From Hyphomicrobiales bacterium (GTDB taxonomy: Bacteria; Pseudomonadota; Alphaproteobacteria; Rhizobiales; Beijerinckiaceae): DNA of 40,420 bases. The stretch is taken from contig JAQGJX010000012.1 in the NCBI GenBank assembly GCA_028290405.1, positions 1-40,420 of the forward strand, in the 5' to 3' direction. Both the position numbers and the translations under genes were made by a program. Below, piece after piece: positions 32,801-40,420 of this stretch; the stretch's first letter is position 1; the number at the start of each line of letters is the position of its first letter. The notes under the pieces were generated by a model. It saw only the letters and a program-made list of their open reading frames with translations. It had not been told where the DNA came from and did not search any database.

Positions 32801-33574
32801 TCACGCCAGCGTCGGCAGGCCCATGCGCTCGCGCCACCAATCGCCCTTCACCCAGGCGAGAAGATCGTCCGCGTCCGGCTTTTTCCCGGCGGCCAGCGCG
32901 AGGCTGAGCCAGACGATGCAGAACATGCAGGAGAGCACCGGGGCCCTGCCCTTGAACGGCGTGCGGGCGATGGGCGCCAGGGTTGGCATGCCGGTGCCCA
33001 GCATCACGATGGCGTCGAGCCCGTCGTCCGCGATCTCGTCCAGCGCGCGCTGCGCGGAACCCGAGGGCAGCGAGTAGATGGGATGGAAATCCAGCGTCGC
33101 CCCGAAGGCGTTCGTCTTGGCGGCGATGTCGAAGCCCCGCGATTCCCAGTACGGCGTGCAGGCGGCGTCCAGCGCGCCCTCGTAGGGCGACACGAGGCCG
33201 ATGCGCTTGGCCCCCAGCGCGTTCAGCGCATAGACCACCGCCGTGGCGGCGCTCATCGCCGGGAGACCGCCCGATTCGGCGGTGACCTGCGCGAGGACGC
33301 TGTCCTCCATCTCCTTGCCGACAAGATAGGACGTGCCCGTGCAGGCGAAAGCCAGCGAGCCCACGGGAGCGTTGGCGAACTGGCGGGCGAACTCGGGCGC
33401 CCGCGCCCAGTAATCCACCAGCCGCTCCTCGATCGTCGTGTGCCGGCTGAGCATGCGGGCGTTGATCCAGGCCGTGTCGCGCGGCATGAGGATGGCGTAT
33501 TCGGGCTCAACCGTGGTGTTGGCCTGCGGCGTCAGCACGCCCACCAGTCCCTTGGACGCATATTCGACGGTCAT
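32801..33574 (-). CDS. Asp/Glu racemase superfamily enzyme (maleate isomerase/arylmalonate decarboxylase-like)
   Basis: The protein has 257 residues from ATG 33574, which has GGAGG seven bases upstream; an earlier in-frame ATG is less well placed. The N-terminus GLVGVLTPQANTTVEPEY is the family's binding loop. The first active-site motif is ACTGTSY with Cys78. The second, which normally contains Cys, reads MLGTGMPTL, with Gly193 in its place. Maleate isomerase uses both Cys, and arylmalonate decarboxylase has Gly first and Cys second; this protein shows the opposite pattern. It stands alone, divergent from the ABC transporter genes. Its reaction is unknown; isomerisation or decarboxylation of a dicarboxylate fits the neighbours. 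Confidence 0.8.
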   Translation of the reverse strand: MTVEYASKGLVGVLTPQANTTVEPEYAILMPRDTAWINARMLSRHTTIEERLVDYWARAPEFARQFANAPVGSLAFACTGTSYLVGKEMEDSVLAQVTAESGGLPAMSAATAVVYALNALGAKRIGLVSPYEGALDAACTPYWESRGFDIAAKTNAFGATLDFHPIYSLPSGSAQRALDEIADDGLDAIVMLGTGMPTLAPIARTPFKGRAPVLSCMFCIVWLSLALAAGKKPDADDLLAWVKGDWWRERMGLPTLA

Positions 33575-33607
33575 TTCGCCTCCAGCCCGCATGTTGCCGC
33601 GCGCCCG

Positions 33608-33656
33608 TTGACAGGCTTCCTGTATTAATTAGCATACAGGTTGAATGATCGGTCAA
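33608..33656. promoter_or_regulatory. Overlapping divergent promoters with a shared inverted repeat
   Basis: CCTGTAT (33619-33625) and ATACAGG (33634-33640) form perfect 7-base arms with 8 bases between. On the plus strand TTGACA (33608-33613) is 18 bases before GCATAC; on the minus strand TTGACC (33651-33656) is 17 bases before GCTAAT (33628-33633). The two -10 boxes lie inside the repeat, so one bound protein could block both the racemase-fold gene and the transporter. Confidence 0.55.
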
Positions 33657-33691
33657 GCGCGCCCGATCAAGCGGAGCGTCCGGCCCTGACC

Positions 33692-34492
33692 ATGCAGACT
33701 GAGCACGTGAGCGCGCCCGCCATCGGGCTCAGCAAGATCGAGAAGTGGTTCGGCACGCGCGCCCAGCCCGTCCATGCGCTGGCGCCCACCGACCTTGACG
33801 TGCCGGCCGGCGAATTGCTCGTTCTGCTGGGGCCGTCGGGCTGCGGCAAGACCACGATGCTGCGCATGATGGGCGGACTGCTGGAGCCCACCGGGGGCGA
33901 CCTCACCATCGAGAACCGCCCCCTGTGGAAGGACGGCGCTCGGCAGGGCGAGACCCTGTCGGAGCTCGGCATGGTGTTTCAGGACGCCAACCTGTTTCCC
34001 TGGCTCACCATCGAGGACAACATAGCGCTGCCGCTGGAGCTGAAGGGCGTCGGCAAGGCGGAGCGCATGGCGCGCGCCCATGAACTCACCAGGCTCGTGG
34101 GCATCAGCGGCTTCGAGAAGCGCTGGCCCAAGGAGCTTTCCGGCGGCATGCGCCAGCGCGCCGCCATCGCGCGCGCCCTGTCGTACGATCCCAAGATCCT
34201 GCTGATGGACGAGCCGTTCGGGGCGCTGGACGCCATGACGCGCGACCAGATGAACCTGGAATTGCAGCGCATCTGGATGGAGACGCGCAAGACCATCGTC
34301 CTGGTGACGCACTCCATCTCGGAAGCGACGTTCCTGGCGGACCGCATCGTGCTGCTGTCGCCGCGCCCCGGCCGCATCGACACCATCGTGAACGTGCCTA
34401 TGGCGCGCCCGCGCTCGCTCGACGTGCAGACGACCCCTGAGTTCCAGGATATCGCCCGCACCCTGCGCCATCGCCTCAATGAAATATCGTGA
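33692..34492 (+). CDS. ABC transporter ATPase (nitrate/sulfonate/taurine type)
   Basis: The protein has 266 residues. Walker A GPSGCGKTT (47-55), the signature LSGGMRQR (149-156) and Walker B ILLMDEPFGALDAMTR (169-184) are intact. The ATG at 33692 is chosen because a TTG at 33641 would lie too near the promoter. It belongs to the SsuB/TauB/NrtD group, whose importers take up small anionic or heterocyclic compounds. The permease follows 7 bases later. The binding protein gene is separate at 36652. Confidence 0.95.
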   Translation: MQTEHVSAPAIGLSKIEKWFGTRAQPVHALAPTDLDVPAGELLVLLGPSGCGKTTMLRMMGGLLEPTGGDLTIENRPLWKDGARQGETLSELGMVFQDANLFPWLTIEDNIALPLELKGVGKAERMARAHELTRLVGISGFEKRWPKELSGGMRQRAAIARALSYDPKILLMDEPFGALDAMTRDQMNLELQRIWMETRKTIVLVTHSISEATFLADRIVLLSPRPGRIDTIVNVPMARPRSLDVQTTPEFQDIARTLRHRLNEIS

Positions 34493-34499
34493 GAGCGCC

Positions 34500-35342
34500 A
34501 TGACAGACCAGACGCTCGCCGCCCCCGCGACCGCTACGCCCCCCGCGGCCTTCGGCGCCCGCAAAGGGATGAGCCGCGAGACCGCGCTGCCGTGGATCAC
34601 CACCCCGCTGCTGCTCCTGGTCCTGCTGGCCACATGGCATTTCTACGTGCGCGGCACGGGCATCTCGTCGTTCATCCTGCCCGCGCCCTCGGCGGTGTGG
34701 GATTCCTGGATGGACATGCTGTCGTCGTCGCGCGCGTGGGGCCACACGTGGACCACCGTGTACGTGACCCTGATGGGGTTCGCGTGGGCGCTGGTGATCG
34801 GCGTCGGCCTCGGGGTGCTGCTGGGCCGCACGCGCTGGCTGGAGCTGACGCTGAACCCGTTCATCGTCGCCACGCAGGTGATTCCGAAAGTGGCCCTGCT
34901 GCCGCTGTTCGTCGTGTGGTTCGGCTTTGGCAGCACGTCCAAGGTGATCGTCGCGGCCGTGCTGGCCTTCTTTCCGATCCTCACCAACACGGTGCTGGGC
35001 GTGAAGTCCGTGGACGCGGGACATCGCGACGTGATGACGAGCCTCAACGCCTCGCGGTGGCAGATTTTCCGCCGTCTCGAACTGCCCTCCTCCCTGCCCT
35101 ACATCCTCACCGGCATGGAGATCGGCATCGTGCTCGCCATCATCGGGGCCATCGTGGGCGAATATCTGGGCGGCAACGCCGGCCTCGGCTTCATGCTGGT
35201 GTCGAAGATGAACGGCTACGAGACGGACGGCCTGTTCGCCGTCATCATCCAGATGACGCTGCTGGGCTTCTTCTTCTACTTCGCCACCGGGGCGCTGCGC
35301 CGCTTCACCATCCCCTGGCACCAGTCCGTGGAGATCAAGTGA
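34500..35342 (+). CDS. ABC transporter permease (SsuC/TauC type)
   Basis: The protein has 280 residues with about six hydrophobic helices, starting after a Thr/Ala/Pro-rich cytosolic lead of about 30 residues. The permease coupling loop (EAA-like) is in SLNASRWQIFRRLELPSSLP, followed by YILTGMEIGIVLAIIGAIVG. It is the partner of the preceding ATPase. Its stop overlaps the stop of the convergent FAD monooxygenase gene by 8 bases, so the two genes share their tails. Confidence 0.93.
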   Translation: MTDQTLAAPATATPPAAFGARKGMSRETALPWITTPLLLLVLLATWHFYVRGTGISSFILPAPSAVWDSWMDMLSSSRAWGHTWTTVYVTLMGFAWALVIGVGLGVLLGRTRWLELTLNPFIVATQVIPKVALLPLFVVWFGFGSTSKVIVAAVLAFFPILTNTVLGVKSVDAGHRDVMTSLNASRWQIFRRLELPSSLPYILTGMEIGIVLAIIGAIVGEYLGGNAGLGFMLVSKMNGYETDGLFAVIIQMTLLGFFFYFATGALRRFTIPWHQSVEIK

Positions 35343-36543
35343 TCGACTCGGCCTGCCGCAGGCCCTCGATCATGGACGAGCGCAGAAGATAGGCGTGCAG
35401 GCGCGTGCGGTCGTTGACGATCGATTGCAGGTCAGCCAGCAGTTCGCGGCGCTTTTCAGGGTCTTTCTCGCGCATGCGGGCGCGGTTGCGGTCCGCTTGG
35501 GCGATGATCTGGTCGCGCGCGATGGGACGGCGCTTGCGGTCGTAGAGATCAAGCCGCGACAGCGGGGCGCCGTGGCGCAGGATGTCGGTCAGCGCGCGGC
35601 TGAGTTCAAAGGCGTCGTGGACGCCGCCGTTCAGCCCCATGCCGCCCGAGGGGCTGTTGAGATGCGCGGCGTCGCCCGCCAGCGCGAGGCGGCCCTTGTT
35701 GTATCTGGCGACGATGCGCTGGTGGACGCGGTAGGCGCGCTTCTCGTTGACCACGTAAGGCTCGCTGCGCGGCACGATCTCCTGCAGGCTCGCCTCGATC
35801 ATCTCCTCCGACAATTGCTCCTCGATGGAGAGGTCCTCGCGGGGATAGATGGACACGCGCCAGCGGCCAGGCACTTTCAGCAGGCTGAAATTGCCGTCGC
35901 GCTTCCAGCAGTAAGTGACGTTGGACAGGCCTTCCAGATGCTCCTCGAAGGGGAACAGGGTCGTCACCAGCAGCGTGGTCTCGGGGTACGTCTCGCCGTC
36001 GAACGCGAGGTCCATGGCCTTGCGGACGAAGCTGCGCGCGCCGTCCGCCCCGATGACGAACTTCGCCCGGTAGGTCTCGCAACTCACGTCGTTCTCGATG
36101 GTGACCGAGGCGCCGTCCTCGTCCTGGCTCACGCCGCTCACGGCGGCGCCGAAGACGACCGTCGCGTTCCCTTCCTGGCGCAACTGCGCCAGAAGGCTTT
36201 CGGACAGTTTCCACTGTTCGCATTGCAGGCGGTAGGGGTGGCGCGTCTCGCGCTCCAGCACGGACAGATCGAACACGGCGCGGTCGCCGTCCGGGTGCAG
36301 GCGGATCTGCCAGTGGGGGCACACGAGGCCGCGCGACACGAGGTCGGCCGTGACCCCGTAGGGCTCCAGCATGTCGAGCGTCGGGGGATGGAAGGTCGAG
36401 GCGCGCAGGTCGAGCGAGATGGCCGGTTCGGCCTCGAACACCCGGACGCTGATCCCGGCGCGGCTCAGCAGCAGCGCGAGGCACAGGCCCACCGGTCCGC
36501 CCCCGGCGACGATGACCTCGCAATCGCTGCGCGCGTTCGACAT
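35335..36543 (-). CDS. FAD-dependent aromatic-type monooxygenase (UbiH/PHBH superfamily)
   Basis: The protein has 402 residues from ATG 36543; a TTG two codons upstream is possible. The dinucleotide fold GGGPVGLCLALLLSRAG (14-30) is followed by VIGADGARSFVRKAM (the DG motif) and GRLALAGDAAHLNSPSGGMG (the GD motif that holds FAD ribose). These are typical of class A flavin monooxygenases acting on phenols, hydroxy-benzoates or pyridine acids. It is transcribed divergently from the ABC binding protein gene and is tail-to-tail with the permease. The substrate is not predictable from sequence. Confidence 0.93.
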   Translation of the reverse strand: MSNARSDCEVIVAGGGPVGLCLALLLSRAGISVRVFEAEPAISLDLRASTFHPPTLDMLEPYGVTADLVSRGLVCPHWQIRLHPDGDRAVFDLSVLERETRHPYRLQCEQWKLSESLLAQLRQEGNATVVFGAAVSGVSQDEDGASVTIENDVSCETYRAKFVIGADGARSFVRKAMDLAFDGETYPETTLLVTTLFPFEEHLEGLSNVTYCWKRDGNFSLLKVPGRWRVSIYPREDLSIEEQLSEEMIEASLQEIVPRSEPYVVNEKRAYRVHQRIVARYNKGRLALAGDAAHLNSPSGGMGLNGGVHDAFELSRALTDILRHGAPLSRLDLYDRKRRPIARDQIIAQADRNRARMREKDPEKRRELLADLQSIVNDRTRLHAYLLRSSMIEGLRQAESIT

Positions 36544-36568
36544 GCTCAAGCCCCGGTTGGCGATTGAC

Positions 36569-36590
36569 GTTGTCCTATTCTTAAGACAAC
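36569..36590. promoter_or_regulatory. Inverted repeat between the monooxygenase and binding-protein genes
   Basis: GTTGTC and GACAAC flank a 10-base AT-rich centre whose inner bases (TA and TA) extend the symmetry. It lies in the 108-base divergent region and is a likely regulator site. It does not resemble the sites at 30603 or 33619. Confidence 0.5.
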
Positions 36591-36651
36591 CTCTCCTCTC
36601 AGGTCAAAGATTATGCGCGCGGCGCGACGTCTTCCAGCGAGGGGCTTTCGC

Positions 36652-37674
36652 ATGAAACATACAGATTTGCAGAGCCGTCGCGCCTTCCTGCAGGCCGCGT
36701 CCGCAGGCGCCGCGCTCGTCGCGTGCCCGGCGGTGCTGCGTGCTCAGGCGCGCGAGCCGTTCGTGATGATGACGCCCTTCGGCTTCATCGCCGACTTCAT
36801 CGAAATGATGAACGCCATCTCGGGCGGCCACATGGCCGCGCAGGGGCTCGACGCCAAGCTGCTCGGCGGCCAGGGCACCGCGCAGCCGATCCAGCAGCTC
36901 ATCACCGGCCAGGCGCAGATGATCCGGGCGTCCGGCATCGACGTGATGCGCGCGATCTCGACCACGAAGGTTCCGCTGATCTCCGTGGGCACGATGTATC
37001 AGGCCTCGACGTTCCACATGGTGAGCCTGAAGAGAAAGCCCATCGCCAACGCCGAAGACCTGAAGGGCAAGATCGTCGGCATCGTCTCCGTGGGCGGCAC
37101 CACCGAAGTGTATCTCGACCTCGTGCTCGCGAAGGCTGGCCTGCCGAAGGATTCGGTAAAGCGCGAAGTGACGGGCAATTCGCCCGGCGCGCTGCAGATG
37201 GTGAAGCAGGGCCGCGTGGATTGCTTCATCGCCTCCATCCAGGTCGTCGTCGCGCTCCAGCGCATGAAGGAGGACGTGGAAATCTGGTCCACGGACCGCT
37301 ACGCCCCCATGCCGGGCCAGTGCTACGTGTCCAGCCGCGAGGCGATCAAGGCGAAGCCGGAGGTGTTCACCAAGGCGATGCGCGCCATGCGGGCGTCCGC
37401 CGAGGAAATCATGACCAAGCCGCTGGCGCCCATTTTCGAGCGCGCCGCCAAGGATTACGAGATCCCCAACATCCGCAACATCAACGATCTCGTGGAGGTC
37501 GAGAAGGCCACGGCGGAACGCCTGTGGCTGTCGGAAGGACGCGAGAACCTGCTGCGCAACGTGCCCAAGCTCTGGAAGTCCGGCGTCGACGCCCTTCGGG
37601 AGAACAAGATCGCAGATCCCGGCGACGCGGAGTCCCTGTACACGAACGAGTTCGTGGACGCGGCGATGAAATAG
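36652..37674 (+). CDS. ABC transporter substrate-binding protein (NMT1/SsuA type), Tat-exported
   Basis: The protein has 340 residues. The N-terminus carries a twin-arginine signal SRRAFLQAA (Arg9-Arg10), a hydrophobic core and an AQA cleavage site near residue 33. The mature part has the two-lobe binding fold of the NMT1/THI5-like and aliphatic sulfonate-binding proteins, with LKGKIVGIVSVGGTTEVYLD and QMVKQGRVDCFIAS. The start ATG 36652 has GAGGGG upstream. It is the only binding protein near the ATPase-permease pair, from which it is separated by the monooxygenase gene, and it probably serves that transporter. Confidence 0.92.
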   Translation: MKHTDLQSRRAFLQAASAGAALVACPAVLRAQAREPFVMMTPFGFIADFIEMMNAISGGHMAAQGLDAKLLGGQGTAQPIQQLITGQAQMIRASGIDVMRAISTTKVPLISVGTMYQASTFHMVSLKRKPIANAEDLKGKIVGIVSVGGTTEVYLDLVLAKAGLPKDSVKREVTGNSPGALQMVKQGRVDCFIASIQVVVALQRMKEDVEIWSTDRYAPMPGQCYVSSREAIKAKPEVFTKAMRAMRASAEEIMTKPLAPIFERAAKDYEIPNIRNINDLVEVEKATAERLWLSEGRENLLRNVPKLWKSGVDALRENKIADPGDAESLYTNEFVDAAMK

Positions 37675-37687
37675 CCGGGCGGCCTCT

Positions 37688-38971
37688 TCAGGCCGCCTTC
37701 CCGGGCTCTCGCAGCATCGCGGGCGGGAGCGCCGGAGCCGCCGGAACCGGCCGGCCCGCCATGGCGGCGTCCAGCACGGCGGTCCATCGGCGCAGCGCGT
37801 GGGCCCTTGTCAGCCCCGCCTCCAGCATCGCGCGGGCCCGGGCGCCCATGGCGGCGCACAGCGCGCCATCGTCCGCGAGGCGTGCGATGGCGGCCGCCAG
37901 CGTGGCGCTGTCGCCCGGCGCCGCCACGAACCCGCACCCATTGGCGCGAACCGCGCGCGCCACCTCGCCGTCGAGCGCCGTGACCGCGACGGTCGCCCGG
38001 GCGGCGGCGGCGACGCCATAAAACTTGCTCGGTACGATAAGGCCCTCGAGGCCCTCCCGCAGCGAGAGCCAGTGCGCGTTGGCGGCGCCCAGCGAGTCCC
38101 CCAGCCGGTCTCGGTCCTGATACGGCTGGAAGCAGAACGCGCGCTCAAGTCCGCGCGCCTCCGCCCGCCTGCGCATCTCCTCGACGTGGGCCCCACCGCC
38201 GACGAACAGGAAGGCGAGATCGCGCCGGTCGCGCAGCAGGTCGGCGGCGCCCAGCAGCGTGTCGTATTCATGGGCGCGGCCCAGATTGCCCGAATAGGCG
38301 AGGACGAACTTCCCCTCCAGCCCCCACTCGCGCCGCAGCGGATTGGCGCCAACGGGGGCAGGCGCGATGTCGTCGTCGTTCGCCCAGTTCTGCACCACCG
38401 CCACACGGGACCGGTCCAGGCCGCGCGCCGCGAGGCGTTCGCCCATCCGCTCGCCGATGACCACGTTGAGCTGCGCGCTGCGCAGGGAGGCGTCGCGCAC
38501 CCGGGCCAGCGCTGCGCCCGCAGCGCCGCCCAGCAGCGGCACGCCCAGCGCGCCAGCGACTTCCGGATAAAGATCCTGCAGCCAGTTCACGAGGCGCGCG
38601 CCGCGCAGCTTCGCCACCAGCGCCAGCGGAATGGAGAGCAGCGGCGGATCCGTCTTGGCCACAAGCACGTCGCCCGCACGCGCCAGCGCGAAGGCGGCGC
38701 GGCCCATGGCGGCGTAGAGCACCGCGTAATCGGCGGCGCGCGCCAGCAGGCCGGAGCGGCCGAACCCGCCCGACGGGACACGGTGGACGTGAACGCCGTT
38801 CAGGGTCTCCCGCGCGGGCAGAGCGCGCCCGCCCCCGTACAATTCGTTGGAGGCGACGACGTGCACCTCGCGGCCCTCAGCCGCCAGATAAAACGCGAGG
38901 TCCGACAAGAGCTGGCTCGTGGCGGAATGATCCGGCGCGAAATAGCGGTTCACGAAAACGATGCGCGCCAT
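37688..38971 (-). CDS. Glycosyltransferase family 4-type, surface polysaccharide
   Basis: The protein has 427 residues from ATG 38971 (a GTG at 38980 overlapping the upstream stop is an alternative). The N-terminal IVFVNRYFAPDHSATSQLL and the C-terminal domain with LAYSGNLGRAHEYDTLLGAA and SLREGLEGLIVPSKFYG mark a GT-B enzyme of the WbuB-like group 1 kind. It follows the UDP-glucuronate decarboxylase gene with almost no gap, so UDP-xylose or a product derived from it may be its donor. It probably acts at the cytosolic face of the inner membrane. Confidence 0.9.
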   Translation of the reverse strand: MARIVFVNRYFAPDHSATSQLLSDLAFYLAAEGREVHVVASNELYGGGRALPARETLNGVHVHRVPSGGFGRSGLLARAADYAVLYAAMGRAAFALARAGDVLVAKTDPPLLSIPLALVAKLRGARLVNWLQDLYPEVAGALGVPLLGGAAGAALARVRDASLRSAQLNVVIGERMGERLAARGLDRSRVAVVQNWANDDDIAPAPVGANPLRREWGLEGKFVLAYSGNLGRAHEYDTLLGAADLLRDRRDLAFLFVGGGAHVEEMRRRAEARGLERAFCFQPYQDRDRLGDSLGAANAHWLSLREGLEGLIVPSKFYGVAAAARATVAVTALDGEVARAVRANGCGFVAAPGDSATLAAAIARLADDGALCAAMGARARAMLEAGLTRAHALRRWTAVLDAAMAGRPVPAAPALPPAMLREPGKAA

Positions 38972-38976
38972 GCGGC

Positions 38977-39960
38977 TCACAGCACGCCCTCGCGCTGGGC
39001 CCGGTACGTGTCGCCGAGCGCGAGCAAGCGCTCGAAATAGGCGATGGTGACGCGCAGGCCGTCGCGCAATTGGGTCTTGGGCTCCCAGCCCAGCACGTCC
39101 CGCGCCTTGCCGATGTCCGGCTTGCGCTGCCTGGGATCGTCCGAGGGAAGGCGCGCGCTGACGATGCGCGAGCGCGAGCCGGTGAGTTCGATGACGAGGT
39201 CGGCAAGCTCCCGGATGCTGAATTCGGTGGGATTGCCGACGTTGATGGGGCCCGTCACCTCCGGGCCCGTGGCCATCATGCGCAGCATCGCCTCGACCAG
39301 ATCGTCCGCGTAGCAGAACGAGCGCGTCTGCGAGCCGTCGCCATAGAGCGTGATGTCTTCGCCCTTCAGCGCCTGCACGATGAAGTTCGACACCACGCGC
39401 CCGTCGTGGGGGTGCATACGCGGGCCGTAGGTATTGAAGATGCGCACCACCTTGACGGGCATGCCGTGCTGGCGGCGATAATCGAAGAACAGCGTCTCGG
39501 CGCAGCGCTTGCCCTCGTCGTAGCAGGAGCGGAAGCCGATGGGGTTCACGTTGCCCCAGTAGGCTTCCGGCTGGGGATGGACGTCCGGGTCGCCATAAAC
39601 CTCCGAGGTCGAGGCCTGGAGGATTTTCGCCTTCACGCGCTTGGCCAGCCCCAGCATGTTGATGGCGCCGATGACGCTGGTCTTGGTCGTCTGCACTGGG
39701 TCGAACTGGTAGTGGACCGGGGACGCCGGACAGGCGAGATTGAAGATCTCGTCCACCTCCACGTAGAGCGGAAAGGTGACGTCGTGGCGCATCAGCTCGA
39801 AGCGCGGATCGCCGATGAGATGCTCGACGTTGCGGCGCGTGCTGGAGAAGAAATTGTCGACGCACAACACGTCGCAGCCGCTCGCCAGAAGCCGCTCGCA
39901 CAGGTGAGAGCCAAGGAAACCGGCCCCGCCCGTCACAAGGACGCGCTTTCCAATCGTCAT
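38977..39960 (-). CDS. UDP-glucuronate decarboxylase (UDP-xylose synthase)
   Basis: The protein has 327 residues, typical of bacterial UXS. The Rossmann loop [14 protein letters not shown] is at 11-24. The family motifs are [40 protein letters not shown], the catalytic YDEGKR (Tyr-x3-Lys), and [12 protein letters not shown] with [13 protein letters not shown]. The enzyme turns UDP-glucuronate into UDP-xylose for exopolysaccharide or lipopolysaccharide. It is first of a two-gene unit with the glycosyltransferase. Confidence 0.94.
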   Translation of the reverse strand: MTIGKRVLVTGGAGFLGSHLCERLLASGCDVLCVDNFFSSTRRNVEHLIGDPRFELMRHDVTFPLYVEVDEIFNLACPASPVHYQFDPVQTTKTSVIGAINMLGLAKRVKAKILQASTSEVYGDPDVHPQPEAYWGNVNPIGFRSCYDEGKRCAETLFFDYRRQHGMPVKVVRIFNTYGPRMHPHDGRVVSNFIVQALKGEDITLYGDGSQTRSFCYADDLVEAMLRMMATGPEVTGPINVGNPTEFSIRELADLVIELTGSRSRIVSARLPSDDPRQRKPDIGKARDVLGWEPKTQLRDGLRVTIAYFERLLALGDTYRAQREGVL

Positions 39961-40121
39961 TCGAAACTCTCAATGCGTTTTGTCGAAAAGCAGCTTCAAG
40001 GCGCCCTTGAAATGGATGGGCGGCCCGACCGGACTCACGAGAACGAGAATAAGCCTACGCGCCCGCTATCTTGAGCGCAAGCTTGGGAAAAAAGCTGACG
40101 CGGCGCAGGGCGGCGCAACGC

Positions 40122-40156
40122 AAAAAGCCCCGGCGGCGCGTTGCGCGGCCGGGGCT
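40122..40156 (-). terminator. Rho-independent terminator after the glycine-zipper gene
   Basis: On the minus strand AGCCCCGGC pairs with GCCGGGGCT around a 13-base loop and is followed by five T (40122-40126). It lies 28 bases after the minus-strand stop at 40184. Confidence 0.9.
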
Positions 40157-40183
40157 GGATCGTCGGAGAGCCCGCCTTGGCGC

Positions 40184-40420
40184 TTAGCCGCAGACCTGCA
40201 TGCGGCGGTAGCCGATGACGCGGCCCCAGCGGTCGACCATGGGCTGGCGCTCCATCCAGCAGCGCTGGGCGTAGACCGGCGCGGGCTCCACGTAAACGCG
40301 GCGCGGCGCGGGCTCGTAATAGCCGCCCGGCGGCGGGGGCGTGGTGGACGCGCCGATGACGGCGCCGCTGGTGGCGCCGATCGCGCCGCCCACGAGCGCG
40401 CCGGAGGCCCGGCCGCCCGT
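40184..40420 (-). CDS. Glycine-zipper surface or membrane protein, 5' end outside the window
   Basis: At least 78 residues are visible, and the frame is open to the window edge, so the start and any signal peptide lie beyond base 40420. The visible N-terminal part, with ASGALVGGAIGATSGAVIGA, is a glycine-zipper segment that can insert in or cross a membrane. A Pro/Tyr-rich linker follows, then a Cys-containing tail (QRCWMERQPMVDRWGRVIGY and a Cys two residues from the end). Small proteins of this layout are common and poorly characterised in Hyphomicrobiales. No further function can be given. Confidence 0.75.
   Translation of the reverse strand, partial: TGGRASGALVGGAIGATSGAVIGASTTPPPPGGYYEPAPRRVYVEPAPVYAQRCWMERQPMVDRWGRVIGYRRMQVCG

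Noticed and set aside
33641-33691. TTG at 33641 as start of the ABC ATPase
   Set aside because: It lies directly next to the inferred promoter and adds an unconserved lead; the ATG at 33692 fits the family better.

Overview
The window looks like a chromosome segment from a GC-rich alphaproteobacterium, probably Hyphomicrobiales. The evidence is a nuo operon in the alphaproteobacterial order, a COG3904-type periplasmic protein, densely packed genes with ATGA/GTGA overlaps, and strong GC bias at third codon positions. No genus can be named from sequence alone.

Left part (1-9782, minus strand): respiratory complex I genes nuoA-B-C-D-E-F-G-H-I-J, running off the left edge. There are three irregularities. 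A four-helix-bundle (23S rRNA intervening-sequence-type) gene sits between nuoC and nuoD inside inverted arrays of a 7-bp repeat. A two-helix membrane ORF is coupled between nuoH and nuoI. nuoJ is cut by an in-frame amber codon, after which the conserved reading frame continues.

Middle-left (10006-15573): a split chromate transporter pair, a hydrophilin-like 64-residue protein with a YciE/YciF ferritin-like protein, a LuxR-type regulator, a 666-bp gene-poor stretch ending at tRNA-Asp(GTC), a secreted ClpP-fold protein and nadC, followed by a cluster of hairpins.

Catabolic module 1 (15574-23959): a minus-strand operon (phthalate-dioxygenase-type reductase, Gfo/Idh/MocA dehydrogenase, MarR regulator, EutA-like ATPase, bicupin) diverges from a Rieske oxygenase and a P450. 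Each of the two divergent promoters carries a near-identical 12-bp TTAG-CTAA palindrome at its -10. This resembles an aromatic-acid dihydroxylation system, but the EutA-like protein has no ethanolamine ammonia-lyase nearby, and the pathway is not one I recognise.

Middle (23993-28195): an exopolysaccharide-type sugar transferase and a chemoreceptor ending in a PilZ domain.

Catabolic module 2 (28275-37674): a GntR regulator with an ICL/PEP-mutase family lyase and an isochorismatase-fold protein lacking the usual Cys, divergent from LeuC/LeuD-like hydratase subunits. These are followed by an Asp/Glu-racemase-fold enzyme, a taurine/nitrate-type ABC importer (ATPase, permease, and a Tat-exported binding protein placed apart) and an FAD monooxygenase. 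The set suggests import of a small organic acid, processing of a maleate- or malonate-type intermediate, hydration and C-C cleavage; the substrate is unknown.

Right end (37688-40420): a glycosyltransferase and a UDP-glucuronate decarboxylase (surface polysaccharide), then a glycine-zipper protein cut by the window edge.
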